DNA from: Adiantum capillus-veneris
Lineage: Eukaryota > Streptophyta > Polypodiopsida > Polypodiales > Pteridaceae
NCBI GenBank assembly: GCA_014529385.2
Contig: CM043957.1
Coordinates: 83,809,381 to 83,873,380, forward strand
DNA: 64,000 nt
Reading direction: 5' to 3'
The notes under the pieces are model-generated. The model did no database searches, was not told the DNA's origin, and was given only the letters and a program-made list of their open reading frames with translations. Every line of letters begins with the position of its first letter. Positions within the stretch are counted from its first letter, which is position 1. The translations under genes were made by a program, and so were the position numbers. Shown one piece after another: positions 41,541 through 52,487 of the stretch.

Positions 41541-42345
41541 ATCATCCTACAAAAAGAGGTGGTCATACTTGGTAAACAAAGTGGAATACTTGTCTAGAGC
41601 TTGAATGCTCTGGGTAACTGGAGAGGCATAGATGAATGCCGCTTGTGCTCCTCTTCGTAATTCACGCTTTGCCTGCACATGAGAAATGAGAGGTAAACAA
41701 TGTAGACCCTCCTCACCACGAATGATCATGGGAGAGTCATTTTTGGCATTTAGAGTGAGAGTATTGTCCGCTCAATCAATGAGAGGGTTATGCTCACGAA
41801 ACTATCTAATGCCTATAATCATATCACATACTGAGAGAGGAGATACGACAAATTTTCTACGGAAGGCAGCTTGTTGAACAGTGAATAACACATCAAGGCA
41901 CTCTTGCGTAATGAGAGTCCATACCGGGAGCGAAGCCGGACACCTCGAGAGGAGTTGTTTGGCTAACCTCTAGGCAAGCTCTCTCTACAAGAGGCACCAA
42001 TCACATCATGCATACTACCTGAATCAAACAATATGACAAAACGCTGACCCTTCACATGACCATAACATTTAAAGAGAGACTCATCAATGTGTGTGTCAGA
42101 AACATGTGGAGATCAAATTGGTTCATTAAAGTGCTTGTGGTAGTTGTCGGTGCTTTGGGTTCTTTAGGTGGTGCTGTCTTAGGACAAGTCTTCTTAATGT
42201 GACCCTTGACGTGACATTGATAACATCGACCTTCCTTAGTATAAATGACTTGTTCTTCTGCTATTATGTATTCTCCTATAATTCCTTGTGCTGCTTTTTC
42301 ATCCGGGATTAGTTGTCCAAGACGGGCACCACGTGCCAATAAAAA
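41541..42345 (-). pseudogene. Gypsy C gag end and protease, 5' part lost behind LTR F2
   Basis: Minus frame up to 42345 reads 'GARLGQLIPDEKAAQGIIGEYIIAEEQVIYTKEGRCYQCHVKGHIKKTCPK', a gag end with one zinc knuckle CYQCHVKGHIKKTC. Around 42005-42052 'RFVILFDSGSMHDVIGA' is the retropepsin active site with canonical D-S-G. Further protease and linker sequence (41540-42000) is split by stops. Upstream, LTR F2 begins at about 42345; capsid, leader and 5' LTR of gypsy C must lie beyond the window. Confidence 0.8.
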
Positions 42346-42966
42346 AGAACAGACCGAACAGACTTTTAGCACTTCAATAACAACTGAACTGAGAGAGAGA
42401 CGACACGTGACACGGAGTGGCGGAATTCCATCCCAGAGAGTATTGGCCCCAAACCTTGGCGCCCCTTTCGGTATTTCTTTATATTGCATCAACACAGTAT
42501 AAGCCGGTATTCCAGACTCTGCATCTTCTCCAGGAAGCATGCTTGAGAATGAGCCCGTGGCCTCATATTTAAAGGCCCTAGGCCCCAAAAGCAGTTTACA
42601 TGAAAAGCCTTCAAACTCAAAAGCTTCTAGTCCAAAAGCAATGCCAAAAAGCTGCCAGCGTAAATCACGGAATTCCGTTCAACTGCCATGTCAGCAGTCA
42701 GCGCAAATGTGGAAATACGTACAGTCTGCCACGTCATCATGTCAGCGCAATTTTCGGATTTTTCGTATAGCTGCCACGTCATTAGCTGCTACGCAAGTCC
42801 TTCTCTGTGTGTGTGGGTCTTGCTTTATTTTAATCCTTTGTCACTTCGGCCCCATCGGACGGGATCCCATAAGTTGGTAGGCCTTCTTCTTCTGCTGTTG
42901 CTCGTTCTTCTTAGGGTTTAGGCCCCTCGGTTGTGATGTGAAGGTTGGCTCTGCTCTTTACTGACT
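42346..42966 (-). mobile_element. LTR family F (copy F2), first about 20 bases displaced by gypsy E
   Basis: Reverse complement is collinear with F1: AGAGCCAACCTTCACATC.., GGGGCCTAAACCCTAAG, CCGTCCGATGGGGCCGAAG, TGACGTGGCAG boxes (complements at about 42727-42737 and 42770-42778), poly(A) module with AAATACCGAAAGGGGCGCC at 42458-42476 followed by AAGGTTTGGGGCC. The 3' end near 42346 is approximate. At 42966 it stops where gypsy E's LTR ends; the missing start of LTR F should lie beyond gypsy E, outside the window. Confidence 0.75.
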
Positions 42967-43085
42967 TGACAAGCCCGTAGGGCGGTAGATGTTGGCTTTC
43001 ACCCGAAATTCTTTACTTTAGACACACACAAAGTACTTTGCAAAGGTAACCTGTAACGTGGATTAACACCTAAGTACACACACGG
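42967..43085 (-). mobile_element. Gypsy E 3' LTR, terminal part
   Basis: Reverse complement ends ..CTACCGCCCTACGGGCTTGTCA, matching the end of solo LTR E2 (CTACCGCCCTTTTTGG..). The preceding part of the same LTR continues at 57410-58833 on the other side of gypsy D. TSD expected beyond the left end: AGTCA in element orientation; the partner is off the window. Confidence 0.85.
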
Positions 43086-44230
43086 TGTCAGGAGTTTTTT
43101 GGAGCAAGGGATTGCACATATGTACATACACATGCATGGTGCATCAAATAAAGGATTGCCCATTTTCCAGAGCGAGGTGGTTACGTGGGGGCCACATGTG
43201 TACAGATAGGGCAGCATGTACATAGTGCGTCGATTTTCACTATTATTAGTATCAGTGTGTTTTTTCTACAATAATGAGGAGTTGGTAGCGCGTAAAACTT
43301 CTCGAGGAAGCTATCCGCGGGCCGACGACATGAGGTAAGCAGGTGCGTCAGATGGCATCTAGTGGCGTCAGGAGGGCGAATGGGGTCAATACTTGCACGC
43401 GGAGAAGTACGGACACAACGTGGGCGTTTTCTTGTGAGAATTATGCAGAAAGGTCATCATGAGGACCTTTTTTTGGGGCCACTTCACATGGTGGCAAGAT
43501 GCATTATTGGAAAAAAGCTGAGTGCCAGGTGTGCGGATGATGCAAAAAGGTGACAACTATGCACCGCGAGGTCAGTTTTTGGCCTGTTCAAGGTCCGTTT
43601 GAGGTCAACTAAAAGGCCAAGGGTGCCCAAGTAATAAAGCTAAGTGTGGGAACTGAAAAAACGGAGAGAAGACCAGAAAAAACGTGGAGAAGAGAGGAGA
43701 AACAGCCGCAGGTCTGTTTTTGGGGTTTTTGGAGCCTGTTTTGGCCGTAAATTGCTCATCCGAGGTCGGATTTGAGCACTTTGACATTGTAGACTGGGGT
43801 TTTGGGCCGTTCCGGACGCGATGACGCTGTCCATTTTGCCAAATACCTCCCTCTTTTTCTGCTGTTTTGGCTGTGTAAGTTTCTCCTATGAGCGAAGTTT
43901 CTGCTCCAGTTTGTGATTGTATCTGGCTTATTTTACCCATATTGTGTGAGCTATTTGCCCCATTGGTGTTGGCCCAAGCTCATTTGTATCTAAACATCAG
44001 AAATCCTTCTCTTTTGAGCTGAGTTTTTGGGTGTGTGTGTGTCTCTCTCTCTCTCTTTGTGGAGTGGGAAAACGGATAGTCTCTCTCCTCTCGCTCCATC
44101 GGTGTGTTCCCTGTCTCGGCTAGGTGGGTTGTGTAAGCCGACTGGTGCCCCATAGCGTGTGTGTGTATCATTCCAAGAGTGTGTGTTGGGTTGTTATAGA
44201 GGCGTTTTGTGTGTTTCAATCCCGCTCACA
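43086..44230 (+). mobile_element. Gypsy D 5' LTR
   Basis: 1145 bp, TGTCAGGAGTTTTTTGGAGC...CCCGCTCACA, matched by 56241-57409 with few substitutions. It has only a short (CT)n near 44040-44057, where the 3' LTR has a longer tract. Minus-strand open frames at 43605-43940 and 56760-57095 are the same 111-codon chance frame in both LTRs. Confidence 0.93.
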
Positions 44231-45283
44231 TTCTTTTGGCGTCCCCATGGAGGATCTTCTTCGAGTACCTTCTGCTTCGAGCTTCAAGCTTCGAGATTCG
44301 GGATTACAGGTTGCAGACTACAGGTTACAGGGACAGGGACAAGTACAGGTGATTCACACAGGTACAGGTAGCTGGAGTACAGTGATATACTAGCAGTGGT
44401 GTCACTTGCAGTTGTTGTGGGTATGCATCATTTAACGCCTGTTTGAGCGCATTGTCTGCTGGATTGTATGTTACTTGTGGAAACTGCTATTGTACGCCTT
44501 TGTGGAGCCATACTTGGTTTTATTTGGCAGTCCCAACCATTTCTGAGACTTGGTTTGGAAGATAGTCATTTCTGAGACTTGACTATACGCGATTTGCATT
44601 AGCCTTCGTGTGAGGGTCGATAGAGTGAGGTTTTATTGAGCTGGGGGATTCTCAAATGTGGAGATCCTTTCGGTGATACAGGTAGCTGGAGCACCCTTTT
44701 CGTGACCTCGCCATAGGCTATGTACTAGTGAGTCCTATTTGATGCTCGGGTTCTATTGTTGGCAGTTAATGCATACATATACAGTCTATATTTTGGGTTG
44801 ACACTGCTCTACTTCTGGGGAAACTTTGCCAAAATTTTTTCAAGTTGTGATGGCTGGTTTTTGGGTCTTTTGAGCCATTTATGTTGTTACGCTGCTGAAA
44901 TTCTGGCAAAATCAGAGGATAAGACAGGTGTGCTTTCTTGGGAGCTGCATGATTGACTTTAATGGATGATCAAAACGGCCCTCAATTCACTCCTTTTCAT
45001 TTAACTCAGAGAATCCAGATAAATGTTAATGTGTCCAGGAAGATTTTTTTCTAGTAGCGCATAGTCTTTATGTTCGGGCCAAGAAGATTAAGAGAGATCC
45101 TGGAATGCCCTTTGCCTGTTGTAATTCCGATGATCAACTATGAAAACTCATTTGATGTGCATGTGTTTGTTCTTATTTAAAGTCAAGCTCCATTGAAGTT
45201 TCTAGAGGTTGAGTCACTGAAAAGTTTTGGGTTCTTGCACGTATATTCAAAGGGGTTCTCAAAGCATTGTAGCTTGGGTAGCC
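44231..45283 (+). other. Gypsy D untranslated leader
   Basis: Begins TTCTTTTGGCGTCCCCATGG; TGGCGTC at the fourth to fifth position may be the primer site for a tRNA ending CCA, but it is not the initiator-Met type and I cannot assign the tRNA. 44304-44372 is rich in ACAGGT/ACAGGG words (eight). The rest (44400-45283) has no recognised feature; gag starts at 45284. Confidence 0.5.
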
Positions 45284-46724
45284 ATGGCTTTCTCTTATCC
45301 AGAGTTTCACGGAAGAAGTGATGAAGATGTGGAAGACTTTTTGGAAAAGATTGAGGTTGCCTGCATTAGAAACCAAATTCATGACCCGGCACAGATGTTA
45401 CGTCTTCTCCAAATTTGTTTGAAGAGTGATGCACGAGTTTTGTCCAAAGCATTTGAAGAGGAGTTGCGTGTGGTTGATCCACCTGTAAGATTGAGTTGGG
45501 ACAATCTAAGGCATGGATTGGAAGTGGAGTTTGTGAAGACAGAAGATCCTGACAAAGTGTGGCAAGAATTACAGGCTTTAGTGCAAAAGGAAGGTGAGCC
45601 AGTAGATGCGTACATACGAAAGGAAGGTGAGCCAGTAGATGCGTACATACGAAAGTTTTCATTGGCATGGGAGAGGATGTGCAAGGCCTTAGCACCACAA
45701 GTACCCCCGCCTGACATGATGAAGAAGGACAGGTTCTTGGTTGGTCTTTGGGAGAATATACGTTGGAGAGTGGAGCTAAAGAAGCCTAGGACATATGAAG
45801 ATGCACTAGAGGTAGCAAGGAACAAAGAGTGGAAGCTGAGAAAAATGAGCGAGTTAGGGGTGGAGTCTTTGCCCATGAGGTCTGAATTTCAGCCTATGGA
45901 TTCTTTGCCAGGTCGCATGCCAGGGGTTCATCATGAACCAGTGGTTTCTGTTACTCCTCAAGTTATGCTAGTAATGCAAGATGATGGGCTAAGGCAAGAC
46001 ATGAGGCAAGTGGTAGATTTAATGACGAATCTCAGCCTAAACATGCTAGGTTAAGTGGGAAATAATCGAGGTCGAGGGAGGTTTGAAAATCAGCCAAGAG
46101 GTGAAGAAAGGCCTAGGAATGGTGTTGGACAAAGCAATGGTAGGTACTGGAGGCAGACGCCCACATGTTATAATTGTGGAGAGTTGGGTCACATCAGCCC
46201 GCAATGTGATAAGCCACCAAGGATGGGGGGAGACATGTATCCATTGTCAAGACAGGTGCTAACTAGGTCAAATGATTATGGCATTGAAATTAAGGGAGAC
46301 GAAGGAACCAGTGGATTGACCCAGGAGGAAAAGGGAAAGACAAAAGTGCTGAGTGTAGTCACCTTGGAGAAGGCATCAAAGCTAGAGGATACATTAGTGA
46401 TGCCTATTGGGGAGAGGACTACAGAGGAAAAGGAAGGAAGAAGTGCCACAGGTCCTAGTAAGAAGAAAGGAAAAAGCCATGAAGGCGAGGATGTCAAGGC
46501 CAAGAGGAAAAGGAGAGCTCGTCGAAAGTTTCATGTTTCAGATTTTCCACTAGGTGATGGACAATTAAGCTATGACTTGAAGGAGGATCTGACAAGCAGG
46601 AAGGCAGATGTTACTTTTGGGCATCTTATAGAGATGGTGCCTAAGCTAAAGCGATAGTGGAAGAGGATGGTTAACCCAATAGAGAAAGAGCCAGAGAGAG
46701 GTTCAATGAAGGTGTTGGCGATGG
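45284..46724 (+). pseudogene. Gypsy D gag and start of protease region, broken and cut by B2
   Basis: ATG 45284 opens 'MAFSYPEFHGRSDEDVEDFLEKIEVAC', a Retrotrans_gag capsid ('LRLLQICLKSDARVL', 'VWQELQALVQKEGEPVDAYIRKFSLAWERM'). TAA at 46052-46054 splits the frame; it resumes as 'GNNRGRGRFENQPRG', zinc knuckle CYNCGELGHISPQC (about 46168-46209), a Lys/Glu-rich linker and the pre-protease region 'YDLKEDLTSRKADVTFGHLIEMVPKLKR'. A TAG at 46655-46657 (CAG in the copied segment at 53704-53706) precedes 'RMVNPIEKEPERG'. B2 interrupts at 'VLAMDE' (46725-46729). The reading frame continues at 55318. Confidence 0.88.
45587..45652 (+). repeat. Perfect 33-bp tandem duplication in gypsy D gag
   Basis: Units 45587-45619 and 45620-45652 are identical and encode KEGEPVDAYIR twice. 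Length divisible by 3, frame kept. Lack of any difference suggests it is recent relative to other lesions. Confidence 0.97.
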
Positions 46725-46729
46725 ACGAG

Positions 46730-48276
46730 TATAACCGGCCCGTACAATGTAGAGGGCGGTACTATTTCAATTACCTGTTAACTTTACACAGAGCACTGAG
46801 AAGGGAAGAGAACACAGTTGCGTCCAGTGACTAGAATGTCACTGCGCACACGAGACCGACACCCTGTAGGCCCCAAAGACTGGCGCCCCTTTCGGTATTT
46901 CTTTATTCAAATTAAGGTAGACGATCCGACCACTTAGCACAAGCTTTTACAAAGCTGTCCAAACCTGGCGAGGGCTGAAAACGCAGATTTTCGACCGGAT
47001 TTTGACAGCATAACGACGCAAAAACCCCTATAGGTCAAAAACACCTGTCTAGGACGGATTCCCTCGATATCTAGAAGCTTTCTGGTGAGCTGTCACAGAA
47101 ATTCAGCGGGCTGTAATTCTCTGTTTTTCACTGCCGGGAGCCCAAAAGCTTGTACATGCATCACAAGGCTCTCACGAGGCTCCCCCGATGTTCCCTTGCA
47201 GTTTAGGTGCGAAACCCTAAACCTGCAGAAAAACATAGCAGGCTGTAATTCCCTGTTTCGGATCGTTTTTAGCGGAGCGAACACGCCTACGCGTGTCCCA
47301 AGGGCTCCCGCACGCAATGGGACAGTTTCCCCTGTGAATTGGACGAGTTTTCACGCGAGAAAACTCTCCAAACTCGCAATCTTTCGTGATGGAACTGTGC
47401 GTACCTATGGGGGATTAGCAATTAGCTAATCCGGTTCCTGTTCAGAAGGCTCATGCCTTGGCAAACGCGCATAAACCCCCAGAACTGTACATAGGTTAAA
47501 TGAGAAGCCCACTAGTGGGGCATAACATACTGTACGTAGGGGAGAAAGAGAGCAGTATGTAGCGTGCGGGGCATCACTCCCGTCACCATACTGTGCATAG
47601 AGGGCAAGGTAAGCATTCCATAGCTTCTGTACCTGCTACAATCTACCTGAGGCTGAAAATGGCGCCCCTTTGTTGATATGTAACTTGTTTTGGCCTCCAA
47701 GAGTGGCAAAATCGCTCACAGGCTGAGACATCGCCCAGTTTCCGAGTTTGGGCTTTCCTTGCTAAAAATATTGCAACTGGTGCGTCAGTTGACTTGGCAG
47801 CAGAGCAATAAAATGTTCCTTTTGTCATTCCAGAGCTAATGACGCGAACACATTTTCTGGTCAAAAATAGCAGTTTCCTAAATTTTAGGAGATGCTTCCA
47901 TGGCGTCCCTATCGGTCTCCTGACCATCATTGAAGACTACCATTTGACCACCATCTACAATGTGGGTTAATTTACTGGCCCCTTTCAACTTATAAAGTTG
48001 CAGTGACTTGACGAGTGGCCCAAATTCCAGTTTGGCGCACACGAGCTTCCATACTCATCAGAATTCAGTGCTAACTGGCCCGGGCAGTCCCTGTCTGACC
48101 GACCTAGATCCCCGATGTGAGAAACCCATTTGGCTGCATCCGTTTCACACTGGCCATGCAATGTCCACTTGCACCTTTTCAAGGGTTCCGGGGAAAACAA
48201 GTAAAAATAAAATAAATAAAAATATCTAGTGCTTATTTACGAAAGGCAACAGGAAAAAATACACCTCCTGGTGACA
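46730..48276 (-). mobile_element. Gypsy B2 3' LTR
   Basis: 1547 bp, TGTCACCAGGAGG (from 48276) to GGCCGGTTATA (46730); the terminal dinucleotide is TA instead of CA in both B2 LTRs. It contains the hairpin chain (GGATTAGCAATTAGCTAATCC around 47412-47432), the GCAGGTTTAGGGTTT block and the poly(A) module at about 46870-46912. The plus-strand frame 47085-47429 (114 codons) is antisense and shared with the other B LTRs. Confidence 0.93.
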
Positions 48277-48586
48277 CACCCCACCCTTGAAATACTGCAA
48301 GCGACCTCGCTTGCATGCCAATAATACATGCAGATATCTCCTGATATCACATATATTCTATGATGGGAAATCCAAGATATACATGCGTCCGGAAATGTAG
48401 CGTTGGACGATTAAGCAATCCCACCAACCTGGCTACGACACATATATCAAGCATAGAAGTCTTCTAGTGTACTCTTGAGCACAAACTTCTCTAGCTAAAT
48501 TCTGTATGGAAAGAGTAGATACAATTGCTTAACTACTCTCTTGAGCATCATGAACCATGCTCTTGCCTTGCTCCAAAAAGGTTGCA

Positions 48587-49540
48587 TCAAGTCACTGTGG
48601 GTTCCATTTGAAAGGCTTCAAGATACAATTGCAATAGCTGAGGTGAATCAAGCAATTCAGACTCTTCCATCCATTTGGCATCTAATGATGGATAGTTCTT
48701 GAACTTCACCAAATAGCGTCTTGCAACCTTTCCTCTAACCTTTCTTTCTTTATGTGCCAATATCTGTTCAGGAACAAGGATTTCATCCAATTCTTCCACT
48801 TCGGGTTGTTCCTCATCAAGCATATTCTTTGGCACATCACCAACAAAGGGCGTTAGAAGGCTGACATGAAAAGCATTATGTATTTTCCAGCCTTCTGGTA
48901 GCTTTAACCTGTAAGCTACATCGCTGATCTTTTATGAAATCTGAAAAGGACCATAATATCGCATATTGAGCTTAGGAAACAAGCGTTCCTTGCGTTTCCT
49001 TTTCCTTAACGTGGCCTTTTCAAAGCGCAAAAGTATCCAATCACCAAGTGAAAATACAAGTTCTCGATGGCGACGATCAGCAGCTTTCTTTTGCTTAGCC
49101 TGAGTCTTCTCAAGAGCAATCTTTATTTTCCTGTATGTTTCATCCATATCTTGCACATACTTGTCTGCCTAGAATATCTTGTCCTTAGTCTGCAAAATGG
49201 GTGGGACTTTCTTTCCTCCTTCCACTATCTCAAATGGTGCCTTACCTGTTGATGTATGCACAGTGTTATTGTAAGCATATTTAACCAATGGGAGATGGTG
49301 TTCCCAAGTTGCCTTGTGCTCTGACACATAACATTTGAGTAGGTCCAAGACAGTAGAATTTGCCTCTTCTGACTTTCCATCAGTTTGCGGATGAAACGAA
49401 GAAGAGAACTTGAGCATAGTGCCCATGTTCTCAAAAAATGCCTTCCAGAAAAGACTCGTCATACGTGGATCCCTGTCACTGACAATTGACTGAGGCATCC
49501 CATGATATTTAAAGATATTGCTCATGAATATCTTGACCAT
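48587..49540 (-). pseudogene. Gypsy B2 integrase C-terminus and chromodomain, three stops
   Basis: Continues the long frame after one TAA (Gln in B1) at about 49541-49543: 'MVKIFMSNIFKYHGMPQSIVSDRDPRMTS' with the second catalytic Asp, 'QTDGKSEEANST' with the Glu, 'GKAPFEIVEGGKKVPPIL', then a TAG at about 49170, 'GDWILLRFEKATLRKRK', the GPF module 'YYGPFQIS', a stop, 'HNAFHVSLLTPFVGDVP' and the chromodomain 'EILVPEQILAHKERKVRGKVARRYLVKFKNYPSLDAKWMEESEL', ending at 48587. All three stops are single-base changes, so the parent was complete. Confidence 0.9.
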
Positions 49541-49543
49541 GTG

Positions 49544-52480
49544 TTATGGCTTTATCTTCTTCCTAACAGGAATGAAATGGGCCTGCTTACTGAACCTACA
49601 AATGATAGTCCAAATCCCATCATTTCCTGTTTGCGTCCTTGGAAGATCAAAGATAAAGTCCATTGCTATACTTTCCCATGGCCTATCAGGGATCGGCAAT
49701 GGCTGCAACAATCCCGGTTGCTTTTGTCTATCAAATTTGACTTTTGGGCATACGAAGCATGATCTTACAAATGTGTCAACATCTTGACGCAAAGCTGGCC
49801 AATAGAAGAATGCCTCAACGCCTTTCACTGTCGCATCAATTCCACGATGCCCAGCATAAGGTGGAGCATGACTTTCCATCAAAATCCTTGGCCGTAACTG
49901 TTTAGTAACGCATAACTTTCCATGCATCATGAGAAAGTCATTCTTAAGCATATAGTGCTCATGATGTTGCCCACCAACAAGCTGGTCATAGATCCTTGCA
50001 AAATCTGAATCTTCAGCATATTGTGTCTTCATTTCGTCTAGTTCACAATGGTACGGAATTGACACTGCTGAAATTTGGGGCTTTCGTGACAACGCATCAG
50101 CCACCACGTTCTTTTTCCCTTGCACATGCACAATCTGAAAATGGAACATTGACAAGATGTTTGCCCATCGCATGTGCTTCTTAGACAACTTTGTCCGTGT
50201 AAGAAAATATCGGAAGATTTGATGATCCGTTTGGACAACAAAATCAGCCCCGAGCAAATAGTGTTTCCAACTAGTGAGAGCATGAATTACTGCCAGCAAT
50301 TCTTTCTCATAGACTTGCAAGTTCCTTTCAGTCTTCAAAAGAATTCTGCTCTCATATGCGACTACTCGGCCATTCTGCATCAGAACTGCACCAAGACTAT
50401 GGCCACACTCATCACATTGAACCACAAAAGGTTTAGAAAGATTTGGCAAAATCATTACCGGATCTGAAGTCAGCTTCTCTTTCAAGTGTTTGAACGCTAA
50501 AATTTCCTTGGCTGTCCACTTGAAAGTAACTCCTTTTCCTTGCAGTGCATGGAGTGGAGGAGCTATCTCAGCAAAATTTCGGATGAACCTCATGTAGTAG
50601 GAAGATAAGCCTAGAAAGCTTCGAATGTCATGTACGGACTTCATGTCTGGCCATGACCTAATTGCTTCCACTTTAGCGAGATCCATGCGTACCCCATCCT
50701 TTGAAACAATGTGCCCAAGGAAGTGAATCTCTTCCAAGAAGAATTCACTCTTCTTCGCATTAATGAGTAGCCTGTTCTTGCGTAGCTCATTGAAAACTGC
50801 GGTCAAGTGATCCCTATGCTCCTCTTCAGACTTTGAGTAGACAATCATGTCATCAAAGAAGGTACCCACGAAGTTTCTATGTGGTCTAAAAATTCTGTCC
50901 ATCATTTTATTAAACGTGGCAGGAGCATTTGTGAGACCAAATGGCATAACAAGAAACTCATAGAGACCAAATGTTGTCCTGAACGCAGTCTTATGGACAT
51001 CTTCTGGCCTAATGCGTATCTGATGGTAGCCACTCTTTACGTCTATCCTTGTAAACAATGATGCTCCCTCAAGCCGATCAAGAATGTCATCTATCCTCGG
51101 TATGGGGAACCTGTTCTTGATGGTATTCTTATTCAAGGCGCGATAGTCAATGCACATGCGCCATGAACCATCCTTCTTCTGCACTAAGAGTACAGGCGAA
51201 CAAAAAGGGGATGAACTGGGCTGAATCAGCCCCCTCTCTAAAAGCTCGTTGATCTGACCCATAATCTCTTTCTGCTGGGCTGCACTAACCCTGTATGGTG
51301 GTCTATTCGGTGGACTAGAACCTAGCACAAGATCTATAGTATGATCCTCAGGTCTCTCAGGAGGTAACTCCCCTGGCAAAGAGTCCGAAAAACAATTAGT
51401 GAAACCACTCAAAAAAGTTGACCTGTCTTTATCTAAGGTAGACAAATTAGATACAACTTGAGGTGCTTTTGCAAAGGTCAAGTACGCAGAAAGATGATTC
51501 TTTATTACAGATGAAATAGCAGAAGCAGAAACAATTGGAACAGACTCGCCTCTAAGCTTTACATCAAGGACATGAGTCTTTCCTCTATGTACAAGGGTAA
51601 TCTTTTTGTTGAAAGTATACACCATAGCATGCAACCTGTAACACCATGGGATACCCAATAACACATCACAGCCCTCAAGCGGCATAATATGAAATTCTTC
51701 CGCATCCACATAGCTCTGAATGTGCAGACGAAGCTTTCCCAGAATGGGAGTAACAGGCTGTGAATGTCTTGGGCATGCCAAACCTGCTTCCCCTGTCATA
51801 CCCATCTCCTCTGCACGAATGCCCAACTTTGATGCCAATTCTGGTGATATGAAATTTGCACGGGCTCCTGGATCAAAGAAAACCAGCACTGTCTGGTCTC
51901 TAACTTTGCCCCAAGCTCTGCACTGCTCCGTGGCATCTGTGTTTGGCTGATCTCCAACCAAATCTGGAACAAGTCCTGCACTCGGCTTTGGCTTCTTCCC
52001 TTTATGATCTGACTTGTCATCCTTATCCTGTGACTTCTTCTGTCGGCACTCATTTGCAAAGTGTGCTTCCTGTTCACAAATGTAGCATTTCTTGGCCTCC
52101 CTAAGAGCTTTCCTTTCTTGAAAAGTTTTGCCAGAAAAATGCCTTTTTTGTCCTTGTCCTCGTCCCGAAGAAGGCTTAGACTGCTTCTTCGACGTATCAC
52201 CTTCTTCATTAGAGGGCTTCTTTGTGGGAGGCTCAGAAGGCTTTGCTGCAACATTGCCCTTGGCTGAAAACTGTTTGCCCTGGGCCCCTTTCTTGTGGCT
52301 ATTGAATCCATCGGAATCTCCCTTCGACAGATTGCTGGCCACTCTTGCATTCTCTATCAATGGAAACATATTCATGACAGTAGTCTTTATGCAGTAGTCC
52401 CTGATTTTCTTGGGCAATCCGCAACAGTACTTCTTAATTTGTTCCGACAAAGGCACAAACCTGTAAGAGGTGACTGGCAA
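49544..52480 (-). CDS. Gypsy B2 gag-C/protease/RT/RNase H/integrase-N, 978-codon open frame
   Basis: Most intact coding stretch in the window. From N to C: capsid end ('SYRFVPLSEQIKKYCCGLPKK'), zinc knuckle CYICEQEAHFANEC (residues about 135-148), retropepsin with D-P-G ('LVFFDPGARANFIS', about 205) and 'VLLGIPW', RT ('WRMCIDYRALN', '[17 protein letters not shown]', FFDD), thumb ('[20 protein letters not shown]'), RNase H ('QCDECGHSLGAVLM', '[11 protein letters not shown]', 'TDHQ', 'VVADALSRK'), integrase zinc domain ('GHRGIDATVKGVEAFFYWPA', 'CFVCPK') and first catalytic Asp ('MDFIFDLP'). It starts after a TAG in gag (about 52488, 'RF.ATLLPVTSY'); the real start is at 53576. Gag and pol are in one frame, as usual for chromoviruses. 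Confidence 0.95.
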   Translation of the reverse strand: MPVTSYRFVPLSEQIKKYCCGLPKKIRDYCIKTTVMNMFPLIENARVASNLSKGDSDGFNSHKKGAQGKQFSAKGNVAAKPSEPPTKKPSNEEGDTSKKQSKPSSGRGQGQKRHFSGKTFQERKALREAKKCYICEQEAHFANECRQKKSQDKDDKSDHKGKKPKPSAGLVPDLVGDQPNTDATEQCRAWGKVRDQTVLVFFDPGARANFISPELASKLGIRAEEMGMTGEAGLACPRHSQPVTPILGKLRLHIQSYVDAEEFHIMPLEGCDVLLGIPWCYRLHAMVYTFNKKITLVHRGKTHVLDVKLRGESVPIVSASAISSVIKNHLSAYLTFAKAPQVVSNLSTLDKDRSTFLSGFTNCFSDSLPGELPPERPEDHTIDLVLGSSPPNRPPYRVSAAQQKEIMGQINELLERGLIQPSSSPFCSPVLLVQKKDGSWRMCIDYRALNKNTIKNRFPIPRIDDILDRLEGASLFTRIDVKSGYHQIRIRPEDVHKTAFRTTFGLYEFLVMPFGLTNAPATFNKMMDRIFRPHRNFVGTFFDDMIVYSKSEEEHRDHLTAVFNELRKNRLLINAKKSEFFLEEIHFLGHIVSKDGVRMDLAKVEAIRSWPDMKSVHDIRSFLGLSSYYMRFIRNFAEIAPPLHALQGKGVTFKWTAKEILAFKHLKEKLTSDPVMILPNLSKPFVVQCDECGHSLGAVLMQNGRVVAYESRILLKTERNLQVYEKELLAVIHALTSWKHYLLGADFVVQTDHQIFRYFLTRTKLSKKHMRWANILSMFHFQIVHVQGKKNVVADALSRKPQISAVSIPYHCELDEMKTQYAEDSDFARIYDQLVGGQHHEHYMLKNDFLMMHGKLCVTKQLRPRILMESHAPPYAGHRGIDATVKGVEAFFYWPALRQDVDTFVRSCFVCPKVKFDRQKQPGLLQPLPIPDRPWESIAMDFIFDLPRTQTGNDGIWTIICRFSKQAHFIPVRKKIKP

Positions 52481-52487
52481 CAGTGTG

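Noticed and set aside
43605-43940. 111-codon minus frame repeated at 56760-57095
   Set aside because: Lies in the two LTRs of gypsy D; basic, Ser/Pro-rich text without motif, explained by LTR duplication.
44231-44250. Initiator-Met primer site for gypsy D
   Set aside because: TGGTATC is absent; the TGGCGTC at the LTR edge may be a different tRNA site, but I could not assign it.
47512-48229. Small frames repeated at 54561-55265 and 7927-8115
   Set aside because: They are LTR sequence present in several B copies; repetition reflects the LTR, and no protein motif is visible.
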